From Streptomyces liangshanensis (lineage in GTDB: Bacteria; Actinomycetota; Actinomycetes; Streptomycetales; Streptomycetaceae), in contig NZ_CP050177.1 of the NCBI RefSeq assembly GCF_011694815.1, forward strand, positions 7,137,501-7,201,500: a DNA stretch of 64,000 nucleotides, in the 5' to 3' direction. This document shows positions 33,131 through 42,387 of the stretch, piece after piece. The stretch's first letter is position 1. Each line of letters starts with the position of its first letter. The notes under the pieces are model-generated. The model was not told the DNA's origin. It did no database searches and saw only the letters and a program-made list of their open reading frames with translations. The position numbers were made by a program, and so were the translations under genes.

Positions 33131-33269
33131 CGGGGGGTCTCCCGTTCCGCGCCGCGCGCCATGGGCCGATTTGTGCCGATACCGTACCGCGATGAGTTCC
33201 GGGCGCCGCGACGGTCACCACCCACAGCGGACGACAGTCGCGCGCCATCGACACCACGAGGAGACCGTC

Positions 33270-33743
33270 ATGCCCCGCATCACTCCCAATCTCTGGTTCG
33301 ACACCCAGGGTCAGGAAGCCGCCGAGTTCTACGTCTCGGTCTTTCCGAACTCGAAGATCAGGAACATCTCGTACTACGGCGAGGAAGGCCCGGGGAAGGC
33401 GGGCACGGTGCTGACCGTCGACTTCGTGCTCGACGGCCAGGGCTACCTCGCGATCAACGGCGGCCCCCAGTTCACCTTCGACGAGGCGGTCTCCTTCGCG
33501 ATCGACTGCGCCGACCAGGCGGAGATCGACTACTACTGGGACAAACTCTCCGAGGGTGGCGAGGAGGGCCCCTGCGGCTGGCTCAAGGACCGGTACGGCC
33601 TGTCCTGGCAGGTGGTCCCGGCGGCGATGGCGGAGCTGATGGCCGACCCGGACCAGTCACGCGCCCAGCGCGCCATGAAGGCGATGTTCGGCATGAAGAA
33701 GCTCGACATCGCCGCGCTGCGCGCGGCCGCCGACGAGGCCTGA
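33270..33743 (+). CDS. VOC/PhnB-like (3-demethylubiquinone methyltransferase-type) protein
   Basis: 157 aa. MPRITPNLWFDTQGQEAAEFYVSVFPNSKI is the standard start of PhnB/UbiG-like glyoxalase-superfamily proteins; QGYLAINGGPQFTFDEAVSF, CADQAEIDYYWDKLSEGG and CGWLKDRYGLSWQVVP complete the family pattern. It lacks some metal ligands of true glyoxalases, and its substrate is unknown. ATG 33270 has CGAGGAG 7 nt upstream. Soluble, probably dimeric. Confidence 0.9.
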   Translation: MPRITPNLWFDTQGQEAAEFYVSVFPNSKIRNISYYGEEGPGKAGTVLTVDFVLDGQGYLAINGGPQFTFDEAVSFAIDCADQAEIDYYWDKLSEGGEEGPCGWLKDRYGLSWQVVPAAMAELMADPDQSRAQRAMKAMFGMKKLDIAALRAAADEA

Positions 33744-33811
33744 GCGAGGAGATCGCGTACCGGGAACGGTGCCAAGGGTTGACAGTGCTCAGTCATAAAG
33801 CCACTCTCGCG

Positions 33812-33825
33812 GGAGAGCGCTCTCC
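33812..33825. promoter_or_regulatory. LacI-type operator palindrome before the GH3 gene
   Basis: GGAGAGCGCTCTCC is a perfect 14-bp palindrome with the central GCGC of LacI-family (CebR-like) operators, 133 bp upstream of the glycoside hydrolase start. A TTGACA box lies 28 bp before it (33779-33784), without a convincing -10 at 17 bp. Confidence 0.6.
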
Positions 33826-33957
33826 GTGGTCGTTCCCGGCCGCGGGGCGACGCGTCCTGAGTCTGTGTCCTGAGTCACCGACAGCCGCCCCGCACGCGCC
33901 GTCGCCGACCGTGTCCCGGCGTTGTGGTGGAGAGGCATCACACCCGTGGAGACCCGC

Positions 33958-36900
33958 ATGCGCCTCCTGTCCTCGTTACTGCGAACCGTCCGGCGCCGCA
34001 GACCGCTGCTCGCGGTGGCCGTCGCGATGAGCCTCGCGGCGGGCGGTGCCGCCGCCACCTCGGCCGGCACCGCCCAGGCGGCCGACACCCTGCTGTCGCA
34101 GGGCAAGGCCGTCACCACCTCCTCGACCGAGAACGCCGGAACCCCGGCCTCCGCGGCGGTCGACGGCGACGCGGGGACCCGCTGGTCCAGCGCCGCCGCC
34201 GACCCGCAGTGGATACGGGTCGACCTCGGCGCCACCGCCACCATCAGCTCCGTCGTCCTCAACTGGGAGACGGCGTACGCCACGTCGTTCAAGATCCAGG
34301 TCTCGGGCGACGACCAGAACTGGACCGACGTCCACTCCACGACCACCGGCCCCGGCGGCAACCAGACGATCGCCGTCAACGGGAGCGGCCGCTACGTGCG
34401 GATGTACGGCACCGCCCGCGCCACCGGCTACGGCTACTCCCTCTGGGAGTTCCAGGTGTACGGCACGGCGGGCGGAGGAGGAGGCCCCACCCCCACCGGC
34501 ACCCCGATCTCCGCCTACAAGCAGGTGTCCGCGTCCACCTGGGAGGGCGCCAACGCACCCGCCGCGGCCCTCGACGGGCGGACCGACACCCGGTGGTCGA
34601 GCCAGTTCGCCGACAACCAGTGGTTGCAGGTCGACCTCGGCGGAGCCGCCACCATCACCGGCGTCGAGCTGAACTGGGAGTCCGCGTACGCCTCCGGCTA
34701 CCGCGTCGAGCTGTCCGACGACGGTACGAACTGGACCGTGGTCCACACCACCACCACGGGCAAGGGCGGCGTCGAACGGCCACCCGTCACCGGCAAGGCA
34801 CGGTACGTCCGGCTGTTCGCCACGACCCGGGCCACCGGATACGGCGTCTCGCTCTGGGAGTTCCAGGTCTTCGGATCGGTCGACAGCTCCACCGCCACCG
34901 CGCCGCTGCTGTCCCCGCCCACCAAGGCCCCCGGCACCCTCAACCAGTTCGCGCTGTCCGCGCCCGCCGACCGGGCCATGGTGACGAGCACCCGCCGCCC
35001 CGCGTTCTCCTGGGCGGCCGTCCCCGGCGCCGCCCGCTACGAGGTGTGGCTCAACGTCAGCCGTACCGACTACGACTTCACCGCGTCGGGCAACCTCCTC
35101 GACCTCTACACCAAGGTCGCCGAACCCACGGGCACCACCTACGCGCCCACCTGGGACATCACCGACCGCTGGACCTACAAGTGGTACGTCGTGGCGGTGA
35201 GCGGCTCCGGGGCGCGGACCACCTCCAACATCCGTACGTTCAGCCTCTACAAGCCCGACATCGAGACCGTCAGCGACGGCGTCGGCCTCGTCAACGGCGC
35301 GCGCGACCTCAACAAGAACGGGACCCTGGAGCCGTACGAGGACTGGCGGCAGCCGGTCGAGACCCGGGTCAGCGATCTCCTCGGCAGGATGACACCGGAG
35401 GAGAAGGCCTACCAGATGTTCTACAACGTCCAGGCGTTCCCGCGCTCCGGCTGGCACTTCGGCCCGGCCCAGCCCGCCGACCTCCACGACATCCTGCTCT
35501 CCACGGCTGCCACCCGGCTCGGCATCCCGCCGGTGTCCGCCGGTGACACCACGGCCGGCTACCAGACCACGTACCCGCTCCAGAGCACACTGGGGGCGAG
35601 CAAGGACTACCCGCTCGACTACCAACTCGCCGACATGCAGCGCAAGGAGCAACTGGAGGTCGGCGCGCGCGGCACCCTCTCGCCGCTCGCCGAGGTCGGC
35701 ACCAAGGTGCTCTACCCCCGCATCCAGGAGGGCGGCGGCGAGAACGCCGACGCCGTCGGGGCGCAGCTGCGGGCCCTGGTCTCGGGCCTCCAGGGCGGAC
35801 CCGAGCTGAACCCGTCCTCCGTCCTCGCGACCGTCAAGCACTGGCCCGGCGAAGGAGCCGGCGGTGAGGCGGGCATCGTCTACGACGGGGTCACCATCAA
35901 GTACCACATGATCCCGTTCCGGGCGGCGATGGAGGCCGGGGCCGTCAACATCATGCCGGGCTACGCGGGCAGTTCGTTCCTCGACCCGGGCGGGCCCGGC
36001 GCGGGCGACAGCGCCAAGATCCTCGCGTATCTGCGGCAGAACCTCGGCTACACCGGCCTCATCACCACCGACTGGCTGCCCTCGGGCGCCTGGGTGAACG
36101 CGGCCAACGCCGGGTCCGACGTGATGGGCGGCGCCGACCCGGGCGCGGCCGGCTTCACCATGGCGGGCTTCCAGCAGCAGGTGCCGATCGCGCGGATCAA
36201 CGACGCGGTGACCCGGATCCTGCGGCTCAAGTTCCAACTGGGCGTCTTCGACCGGCCGTACGGCGATCCGGTCAACGGCCCCTACCGGTTCCACCAGCCG
36301 AGTTACGTCGCCCTCGCCAACAAGGCGGCACGCGAGTCCAACACCCTGCTCAAGAACAACGGCGTGCTGCCGGTCCGGCTCAACCGGGGCGACAACATCG
36401 TCGTCGCGGGCGCCCGGGCCACGGACGGCGCCGCGTGCTGCATCTGGTCCAGCTACTTCCACCCCAACTACGGTTCACTGACCACGCTGGAGGCGATCAG
36501 GGCGAGAGCCGCGACCGCCGGGGTCAACGTGTACCAGGACAGCGGTCCGGCGCCGAAGCTGGCGATCGTGGCCGTGGGGGAGCCGTCGTACACCCACGCC
36601 ACCTCGTGGCCGAACACCCAGCCGTATCTGCCGGCCGATCAACTCGCCCTGATCCGGAACTTCAAGAACCAGGGGATCCCGGTCGTCGTGGTGCTCACCC
36701 TGCCGCGGCCGATCGTGATCAGCGAGTGGAACGGCCTCGCGGACGCCATCGTGGTCACCTACCGGGGCGGCGAGGAGGTGGGTCCCGCCACGGCCTCGCT
36801 GCTCTTCGGCGACTACACCCCGCGCGGGAAGCTGCCGTGGCAGATGCCGAGGAGCCTCGACCAGGTCCTCAAGCCGGGCGGCGGTGACGTCCAGGCCGAC

Positions 36901-37053
36901 TCCAACGAGAAGTGGGACCTGCCCTACGACCTCGGCGCGACGGACGCGGAACGCGCCGACATCAGGGCGAAGATCGACGCGGGCCAGCCGGTGCCGCCCA
37001 CGTACGGGAATCCGCTCTACCAGTACGGGGCGGGGCTGACGGGCTGGAACTGA
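33958..37053 (+). CDS. Secreted GH3 glycoside hydrolase with two discoidin (CBM32-type) modules
   Basis: About 1031 aa. Signal peptide (LAVAVAMSLAAGGAAATSAG ... AQA), two F5/8-type C modules (about 35-160 and 170-300, each with DGxxxTRWSS, WIRVDLG/WLQVDLG and YSLWEFQVYG/VSLWEFQVFG), a fibronectin-like stretch (VPGAARYEVWLNVS), then a GH3 catalytic region: LLGRMTPEEKAYQMF, KHWPGEGAGGEAG, and the nucleophile Asp in LITTDWL (about residue 704), with C-terminal GH3 sandwich domain (RGKLPWQMPRS). Probably an extracellular beta-glycosidase or N-acetylhexosaminidase. ATG 33958 has GGAG 6 nt upstream; GTG 33946 is possible. Confidence 0.88.
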   Translation: MRLLSSLLRTVRRRRPLLAVAVAMSLAAGGAAATSAGTAQAADTLLSQGKAVTTSSTENAGTPASAAVDGDAGTRWSSAAADPQWIRVDLGATATISSVVLNWETAYATSFKIQVSGDDQNWTDVHSTTTGPGGNQTIAVNGSGRYVRMYGTARATGYGYSLWEFQVYGTAGGGGGPTPTGTPISAYKQVSASTWEGANAPAAALDGRTDTRWSSQFADNQWLQVDLGGAATITGVELNWESAYASGYRVELSDDGTNWTVVHTTTTGKGGVERPPVTGKARYVRLFATTRATGYGVSLWEFQVFGSVDSSTATAPLLSPPTKAPGTLNQFALSAPADRAMVTSTRRPAFSWAAVPGAARYEVWLNVSRTDYDFTASGNLLDLYTKVAEPTGTTYAPTWDITDRWTYKWYVVAVSGSGARTTSNIRTFSLYKPDIETVSDGVGLVNGARDLNKNGTLEPYEDWRQPVETRVSDLLGRMTPEEKAYQMFYNVQAFPRSGWHFGPAQPADLHDILLSTAATRLGIPPVSAGDTTAGYQTTYPLQSTLGASKDYPLDYQLADMQRKEQLEVGARGTLSPLAEVGTKVLYPRIQEGGGENADAVGAQLRALVSGLQGGPELNPSSVLATVKHWPGEGAGGEAGIVYDGVTIKYHMIPFRAAMEAGAVNIMPGYAGSSFLDPGGPGAGDSAKILAYLRQNLGYTGLITTDWLPSGAWVNAANAGSDVMGGADPGAAGFTMAGFQQQVPIARINDAVTRILRLKFQLGVFDRPYGDPVNGPYRFHQPSYVALANKAARESNTLLKNNGVLPVRLNRGDNIVVAGARATDGAACCIWSSYFHPNYGSLTTLEAIRARAATAGVNVYQDSGPAPKLAIVAVGEPSYTHATSWPNTQPYLPADQLALIRNFKNQGIPVVVVLTLPRPIVISEWNGLADAIVVTYRGGEEVGPATASLLFGDYTPRGKLPWQMPRSLDQVLKPGGGDVQADSNEKWDLPYDLGATDAERADIRAKIDAGQPVPPTYGNPLYQYGAGLTGWN

Positions 37054-37090
37054 CGCGCCGACATCGGCGACCCGGGTCCGCGGACGCGTC

Positions 37091-38623
37091 TCAGGGCGTG
37101 TCCGCGGGCCCGGTGGCCTCGGCGCTTGCCTCGGCGGGGTCGGCCTGGCCGGTGGAGTCGGCCTCCTCGGCCCCGTCGGTCGTCAGGGTCGACTCCGCCG
37201 GGATCCAGCGGTGCGTTCCGGTGTCGTAGTCATAGGCGGGGCGGCCCCGGAGGCCGCTCGTACGGAACGGCTTCCCCCGGTCGTCGATGCGTACGGTGCC
37301 CGAGCGCGCCCCACTGCTCCACTCCAGCTCCAGGTACCACTCGCAGTCGCAGGTGACCGTGCGGCCGGTGGCGAGCAGGATCTCGGGGTCCGTGGCCGAG
37401 ACCTTGTAGGGGAAGGAGACGGCGGGGATCGGCTCGCCCGCGTCGTTGCCCGCCTTGGAACGGGCGATCGGGCGCGACGAGTCGAGGTCGACGTCGAACA
37501 GGCGGGGCGTGATGGAGCCACCGCAGCCGGGGCTCATGTTGTACGCGTTGTACGGCAGGGGCGCTCGCTTCGCGGCGATCCGCACGTGCAGGGCCTGGAG
37601 CACCACCGCCGTGTCGCTCTTGCCCTGCACGGTGACCCTCACGCTGCTCTCCCCGGCGTCCACCGCGCCGACGGACCGGGCCCAGGGCTCGGCGTCGGAC
37701 TCGGTGGGGGGCGGGGGGACGGTGGCCGGGGAGCGGTTGACGAGGAAGGCGTGCCCGCAACCGCCCTCCCATACATAGCGGTTGGTGCTCCAGGTGAAGG
37801 GAGTGCCGCCGCTGTCCCCGCCGCCTCCGCCGTTGCCTTTGGCGGTTCCCGTGCCGGGGGCCTTCCCGCTGTTCGTGGCGCCCGGGCGGGGGCTGCCCGT
37901 CGTCCGGGGACGGCCCGACCGGGGCGCTCCGGGGGAGGCGGAGGCGGTTTTGGAGGCGCTGGGGGAGGGGGAGCCGTCGGCGGTGGCGCCGCCACCGGAC
38001 GGCGGCGGGGCGCCGGTGGTCCGCTCGGCGGGCGGTCGTTCGGAGGCGCGCTGCCGGTCGGCGACGGAGAGCGGCGAGCGGTCGAAGGCCACGAGGAGGA
38101 CCAGCGCGAGGACGGCCGCGCCGACGGCGGAGTAGCCGGTACGGCGCACGAGGCGGCGGCGCGCGGGAGCGGGAGGGCCGACGGCGAGGACGTCCGTTCC
38201 CTCGCCGGGCCCGGCTTCCTCGTCCACCTCGGCGGGATCCGCGGCCTCCACGTCACGCGCGTCGTCCACGTCATCCGCGCCGGCCGCCCCGGCCTCCGCC
38301 CCTGCCGCGGCTCCCGCCTCTGCCCCCGCCCCGACCCCCGCTCCCGCGCCGGCCTCCTGACGTCTCCGGCGCTCGATGTCGGCCCGTACCCACAGGCGGT
38401 GAAGGGCGATCAGGTCGTCGGCCTCGCAGCCGCACAACCGGGCCAGCCGTTCGATCGGCGCGAACTCCACCGGCACCGTCGCCCCCGAGCAGTACCGGTG
38501 CAGCGTCGAGCCGCTCACCCCCACCCGGCGCGCCAGCGCACCGTAACTACGGCCGGAGCCGTCCCGGATCTCGCGCAGCCGTCGCGCGAACGCGTCGGTC
38601 TCCGCGTCCTTCGGCGTACCCAC
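37091..38623 (-). CDS. XRE-type HTH protein with TM and secreted domain
   Basis: About 510 aa. An N-terminal helix-turn-helix (FARRLREIRDGSGRSYGALARRVGVSGSTLHRYC in outline, about 10-60) is followed by an Ala/Gly/Asp-rich linker, a TM (YSAVGAAVLALVLLVAF), a Ser/Pro/Thr-rich spacer and a Cys-containing extracytoplasmic domain (EGGCGHAFLVNRSPATV, SPGCGGSITPRLF, TCDCEWYLELEW). An HTH on the inside and a secreted domain outside suggests one-component membrane regulation, or a sensor. GTG 38623 is used (GGGGAG upstream); a TTG at 38689 lies closer to the GTTCCA repeats. Confidence 0.75.
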   Translation of the reverse strand: MGTPKDAETDAFARRLREIRDGSGRSYGALARRVGVSGSTLHRYCSGATVPVEFAPIERLARLCGCEADDLIALHRLWVRADIERRRRQEAGAGAGVGAGAEAGAAAGAEAGAAGADDVDDARDVEAADPAEVDEEAGPGEGTDVLAVGPPAPARRRLVRRTGYSAVGAAVLALVLLVAFDRSPLSVADRQRASERPPAERTTGAPPPSGGGATADGSPSPSASKTASASPGAPRSGRPRTTGSPRPGATNSGKAPGTGTAKGNGGGGGDSGGTPFTWSTNRYVWEGGCGHAFLVNRSPATVPPPPTESDAEPWARSVGAVDAGESSVRVTVQGKSDTAVVLQALHVRIAAKRAPLPYNAYNMSPGCGGSITPRLFDVDLDSSRPIARSKAGNDAGEPIPAVSFPYKVSATDPEILLATGRTVTCDCEWYLELEWSSGARSGTVRIDDRGKPFRTSGLRGRPAYDYDTGTHRWIPAESTLTTDGAEEADSTGQADPAEASAEATGPADTP

Positions 38624-38695
38624 AGCGTGCCCGCTCCCCCCTGCCGTCACAGGACGGCGTTCCACCCCTACTGAAGAGTCCCACGTCAAAGGGGG

Positions 38696-38716
38696 TGGAA
38701 CGGTTCCATCGTTCCA
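38696..38716. promoter_or_regulatory. GTTCCA repeats, possible operator
   Basis: TGGAACGGTTCCA (38696-38708, six-bp arms, one-bp centre) is followed by another GTTCCA at 38711-38716; a further GTTCCA lies at 38659-38664. It sits between the HTH-TM gene (leftward) and the secreted-protein gene at 38804 (rightward). Probably a binding site for a local regulator. Confidence 0.5.
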
Positions 38717-38803
38717 CGGACCGCTCAGGTCCTTGCGGCCGTCCCACGCGCCGTCGAAGCTGGTGATCGTTCAGCCAACGACGAACACGGGGGAAGTCCT
38801 TCC

Positions 38804-39403
38804 ATGATCACCAACAGGTTCCGCGCCGCCGCTCTGACCACAGCGGCCCTCGGGATGACCGTCGCCACGATCACCGCCGCCACCGCCACTCCCGTCGCAC
38901 CCGCCTTCCTCTCGGCCTCCCAGCTGCCGGCCGCGAGCACACCGTGGATCGCCGGCCCGGCGCAGTCGGGGGCGGCCGACGACTTCTGCGTGGACGGGGT
39001 CGTACCGGACGCGAACAGCAGGCACCGCGAGTTCAGGACCGACCTGGACACCGGTGCCCGGCAGACGATCACGGTCGCCGCCAGCGAGACCAAGGCGAAG
39101 GCGCTGGCCACGAAGCTGCGTACCGCGATCGAGGGGTGCCTCGACCGGCTCCGGGCGGAGTACCCGGGGCTTCAGGGCGAGGCGTTCTACCACGGCCGGA
39201 TCAACGTCGAGGAGGGCGCGGACGTGTACAGCATCGACACCGCCGACCCCGAGGTCGGCTCAACCGACATCGCGCTCTACTCGGTCGGCCGCGACGGCAG
39301 GGCGGTCACGGTGATCGGCTGGGGCCAGCTCGGCGACCTCGACGGAGCGCCCCTCAACGGCTTCCGCACCACCACCCGCACGGCGGTGGCCAAGCTCTAC
39401 TGA
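38804..39403 (+). CDS. Secreted hypothetical protein
   Basis: 199 aa. The signal peptide FRAAALTTAALGMTVATITAATA is followed by a small mature domain with two Cys (DDFCVDGVVP, IEGCLDRLRAEYPGLQ) that could pair. GRDGRAVTVIGWGQLGDLDGAPLNGF is the most conserved-looking strand. I do not recognise a family. It has a good AGTCCTTCC-spaced start (ATG 38804 after GGGGGAAG) and is divergent from the HTH-TM gene, so the two may act together, e.g. with the secreted protein sensed or controlled by that regulator; inference only. Confidence 0.65.
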   Translation: MITNRFRAAALTTAALGMTVATITAATATPVAPAFLSASQLPAASTPWIAGPAQSGAADDFCVDGVVPDANSRHREFRTDLDTGARQTITVAASETKAKALATKLRTAIEGCLDRLRAEYPGLQGEAFYHGRINVEEGADVYSIDTADPEVGSTDIALYSVGRDGRAVTVIGWGQLGDLDGAPLNGFRTTTRTAVAKLY

Positions 39404-39443
39404 CCCCTTCCGCACCACACGCGTAACACGCGTCACAGACTGT

Positions 39444-39472
39444 CCGTCAGGAACCCCAACGGCTCCTGACGG
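39444..39472. terminator. Hairpin between convergent genes
   Basis: CCGTCAGGA (39444-39452) pairs with TCCTGACGG (39464-39472) around an 11-nt loop, extended by CC/GG pairs. It lies between the convergent genes ending at 39403 and 39567. Confidence 0.6.
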
Positions 39473-39566
39473 GCATCTCGGGGGAGCGAGCGGGCTCCGG
39501 ACCGGACCACTCCGGCCCGGAGTCCGCTTACCCCGTTGTCCGCCTCACGACCGAGACCGACGACGC

Positions 39567-40145
39567 TCACCCGAGGCTCGCCGCGAACGCCCCACCCTTT
39601 GCTTCTGCTTCCGTCAGCTGCACCTTGCCCCGGTGGGACACCTCCACCTGGTAGAAGTCCTTTCTCGCAGGCACGTTTTCGACCGATACGTCGAACGTGC
39701 AGGAGCGGGCGTCAGCGTCGAACTCCGACAGCACCAGCGAACTGGTACCGACGACGGCACCTGCGGCGTCGTACACCGTCACCGAGGTGCCCAGACTGAT
39801 GTCGTCGTAGCCGCCCGTGCCCTCGCAGCCTCCGATCCCGTCGTCCACCGCTCCGTCGGCAAGGACAAATTCCCCGGTGAGGGTGAAGGTGTCGGCCGCC
39901 GAGGCGCCACTGTCGGCGACCGCGCGAGCGGGGGTCGTCCTCTCGTTCACGTCGTCGGTGTCGGTGACGTACCAGGCGGTGCCGACGGCCGCCGCGCCGA
40001 CGAGGGCGCCGACGAGGGCCGCGGTGAGAGTCCGGGCCCGTGAGGGTCGAGCTGGACCGTTCGGCTCGGGTGCGTTCGGTGGCTCCGGCGGGGGCTCCGG
40101 TGCGGTCGGTGGCAGGGGCGGCGGTGCGGGCGGTTCTGTGGTCAT
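39567..40145 (-). CDS. Membrane-anchored hypothetical protein
   Basis: 192 aa. A Pro-rich cytoplasmic N-terminus, a single TM (TLTAALVGALVGAAAVGTAW, about 38-57) and an exported domain (DTFTLTGEFVLADGA, GGCEGTGGYDDISLGTSVTV, ARSCTFDVSVENVPARKDFY) with two Cys. The domain is common in actinobacterial anchored proteins of unknown role. ATG 40145 is chosen over 40169 because it begins the MTTEPPAPPP tail typical of such proteins. It is followed at 40269 by a second anchored protein of related layout. Confidence 0.7.
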   Translation of the reverse strand: MTTEPPAPPPLPPTAPEPPPEPPNAPEPNGPARPSRARTLTAALVGALVGAAAVGTAWYVTDTDDVNERTTPARAVADSGASAADTFTLTGEFVLADGAVDDGIGGCEGTGGYDDISLGTSVTVYDAAGAVVGTSSLVLSEFDADARSCTFDVSVENVPARKDFYQVEVSHRGKVQLTEAEAKGGAFAASLG

Positions 40146-40268
40146 GGGTCTTGTCCTCGGAAGGCGCACCGAAATGCGGTGAGGGACGCACCGGCGGCGG
40201 TACGGAAGGGATGGTGGCGGACTCGGCCCGAGGGGTCGTTCGGGCCGGGGCCGTGACGTCTCGCCGGA

Positions 40269-40919
40269 TCAGAAGTTGCCGTTCGTGATCAGGTCCCCGT
40301 CCTTGCCGTAGACCGTGACGAGGCCGTTCTCCGAGTCCTTCCAGTCCGCGAAGGCGGAGGCGATCAACTTGGCCTGGCTGGCGTTCTCGCTCATGAAGCC
40401 ACCGGAGTAGTCGGTGTAGATGTCGACCGAGTCCAGGATGTCGTTCTGTTCGTCGGCGCCCTGGACCTTCGTGACGTGCTCGACGGCGGACTTCTCCGTG
40501 TCGAGGCCGTTCTTCGTGACGAAGGCCTTGAACCGGTCGGCCGCGGACCGTTCTTCGGCCGGGGCGGCGGGCTTCTCCTTCGCCGCGGGCGCGGCATCGG
40601 CGTCCTTCGCGTCCTTGGCGGGGGCGTCCGCCTTCTTCTCCGGGGCCACCGCAGCCGTGTCGGACGGCTTGCCGCCGTCGCTCCCGCCGGCGGCGATGCC
40701 CACAACGACGACGAAGGCGAAGACCCCACCGATGACGGTCAGCACCTTGTGGCGGGCCACCCAGGACTTCTTCGGCTCCTGCGGCGCTTGGTAGGGAGCC
40801 GGGCCCTGACCCGGGTACGGCGCCTGCGGCTGCTGGTACGCGTACTGCGGGGGCTGACCCGGGTGGTGCGGCTGTCCCTGGGCAGGCTGCTGGGGCTGGT
40901 TCGGGTACTGCTGGGTCAC
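40269..40919 (-). CDS. Membrane-anchored hypothetical protein with Gln/Pro-rich N-terminus
   Basis: 216 aa. An N-terminal cytoplasmic tail rich in QQPQ, PGQP and PYQ repeats, a TM (VLTVIGGVFAFVVVVGIAAGG), an Ala/Lys linker and an exported C-terminal domain (FKAFVTKNGLDTEKSAVEHVTKV, DSVDIYTDYSGGFMSEN, VTVYGKDGDLITNGNF). The layout matches many actinobacterial anchored proteins of unknown function. ATG 40919; same orientation as the gene after it. Confidence 0.7.
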   Translation of the reverse strand: MTQQYPNQPQQPAQGQPHHPGQPPQYAYQQPQAPYPGQGPAPYQAPQEPKKSWVARHKVLTVIGGVFAFVVVVGIAAGGSDGGKPSDTAAVAPEKKADAPAKDAKDADAAPAAKEKPAAPAEERSAADRFKAFVTKNGLDTEKSAVEHVTKVQGADEQNDILDSVDIYTDYSGGFMSENASQAKLIASAFADWKDSENGLVTVYGKDGDLITNGNF

Positions 40920-41097
40920 GTGAGGATCCCCTCGGATCGGTCGGCTGTCGCGGATCGTGGGGGATTGGTGACTCTACGGGTCAACTGGGTTTTGGGTGAG
41001 GGATGTTGCGGAATTGGGCGAAATCAGGTGACGATTCGTCACCTCGCCGCCCGGGGTGACCCGCAGACCGCGGCGAAGCCCTGACCTGACCCCTGCG

Positions 41098-41130
41098 TGG
41101 TCCAGACCTATTGACCGAAGGTCTGGACCA
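41098..41130. promoter_or_regulatory. DasR-type operator pair before the chitinase gene
   Basis: TGGTCCAGACC (41098-41108) and its exact reverse complement GGTCTGGACCA (41120-41130) are separated by 11 bp, 137 bp upstream of the chitinase start. Each is a near-palindrome close to the dre consensus TGGTCTAGACCA bound by the GlcNAc-responsive repressor DasR and to the classical repeats of Streptomyces chitinase promoters. Confidence 0.75.
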
Positions 41131-41266
41131 AATTACCGTTCGGCGGAACACCCAAGGACGTCTCCGGGCCCTCGCGGGCCGGGAGTTGGCCGGGTCCCCC
41201 CACAGACCCGCCATGGACGGCCGGCCCGATCTGGTGCCGCCTGCCATGGCCAGAAGGGACTACCGC

Positions 41267-42313
41267 ATGATCGGTCGGACCATACGCATCCTCGGCGCCG
41301 GACTCGCGCTCGCCTTCCTCGCGCAACTGCCGGCCGCCGCCGCGCCGAGCGCGCCGCAGGCCGAGACCTGCGCGGTCAAGTCGAAGCCCGCGGGCAAGGT
41401 TCTCCAGGGGTACTGGGAGAACTGGGACGGCGCGGCGAACGGCGTCCACCCCCCGCTCGGCTGGATCCCCCTCACCGACAGCCGCATCGCCGCCCACGGC
41501 TACAACGTGGTCAACGCCGCCTTCCCCGTGATCCGTTCGGACGGCACGGTCCTCTGGGAGGACGGGATGGACGCGACGGTCAAGGTCGCGACCCCGGCCG
41601 AGATGTGCCAGGCCAAGCAGAACGGCCTGACGCTCCTGATGTCGATCGGCGGCGCCGCGGCCGGCATCGACCTCAACTCCACCGCCGTGGCGGACCGTTT
41701 CGTCGCGACGATCGTGCCGATCCTCAAGAAGTACAACTTCGACGGCATCGACATCGACATCGAGACCGGACTGGTCGGCAGCGGCACCATCACCAAGCCG
41801 TCCCCCTCGCAGGCCAACCTGATCCGCATCATCGACGGCGTCCTCGCCCAGATGCCCTCGAACTTCGGCCTCACGATGGCCCCCGAGACGGCCTACGTCA
41901 CCGGCGGGTCCATCACCTACGGCTCGATCTGGGGCTCGTACCTGCCCATCATCAAGAAGTACGCGGACAACGGCCGCCTCTGGTGGCTGAACATGCAGTA
42001 CTACAACGGCAGCATGTACGGCTGCTCCGGCGACTCGTACTCCGCCGGCACCGTCGCGGGCTTCACCGCCCAGACCGACTGCCTCAACAAGGGACTCGTC
42101 GTCCAGGGCACCACCATCAAGGTGCCGTACGACAAGCAGGTCCCGGGACTCCCCGCCCAGGCGGGCGCGGGCGGCGGCTACATGGCGCCGAACCTGGTCT
42201 CGCAGGCCTGGAGCAAGTACGGCAACGGCCTCAAGGGCCTGATGACCTGGTCCATCAACTGGGACGGTTCGAAGAACTGGACCTTCGGCAACAACGTGAA
42301 GACGCTGTTCTAG
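41267..42313 (+). CDS. Secreted GH18 chitinase
   Basis: 348 aa, a single-domain GH18 enzyme cleaving beta-1,4-GlcNAc bonds. Signal peptide IRILGAGLALAFLAQLPAAAA; catalytic motif DGIDIDIE (about 158-165) is the DxxDxDxE of the family, with LLMSIGGAAAG upstream and MTWSINWDGS near the end for the last strand Trp. No carbohydrate-binding module, so it resembles the compact Streptomyces GH18 chitinases. ATG 41267 is preferred for AGAAGGGA upstream; ATG 41246 would add seven residues. Regulated by the DasR-like inverted repeat; a terminator follows. Confidence 0.92.
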   Translation: MIGRTIRILGAGLALAFLAQLPAAAAPSAPQAETCAVKSKPAGKVLQGYWENWDGAANGVHPPLGWIPLTDSRIAAHGYNVVNAAFPVIRSDGTVLWEDGMDATVKVATPAEMCQAKQNGLTLLMSIGGAAAGIDLNSTAVADRFVATIVPILKKYNFDGIDIDIETGLVGSGTITKPSPSQANLIRIIDGVLAQMPSNFGLTMAPETAYVTGGSITYGSIWGSYLPIIKKYADNGRLWWLNMQYYNGSMYGCSGDSYSAGTVAGFTAQTDCLNKGLVVQGTTIKVPYDKQVPGLPAQAGAGGGYMAPNLVSQAWSKYGNGLKGLMTWSINWDGSKNWTFGNNVKTLF

Positions 42314-42350
42314 CCCGGCGACCCGGACCCGCGCATCACCAGGTCGCAAG

Positions 42351-42378
42351 GGGGCCGGTCCTTTCGAGGACCGGCCCC
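42351..42378 (+). terminator. Terminator after the chitinase gene
   Basis: GGGGCCGGTCCT (42351-42362) pairs perfectly with AGGACCGGCCCC (42367-42378) around a TTCG tetraloop. It separates the convergent chitinase and SDR genes. Confidence 0.85.
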
Positions 42379-42387
42379 GCTGTACGT

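Noticed and set aside
33779..33800. Full sigma-70 promoter before the GH3 gene
   Set aside because: TTGACA is present but no acceptable -10 lies 16-19 bp away; only the palindrome was kept.
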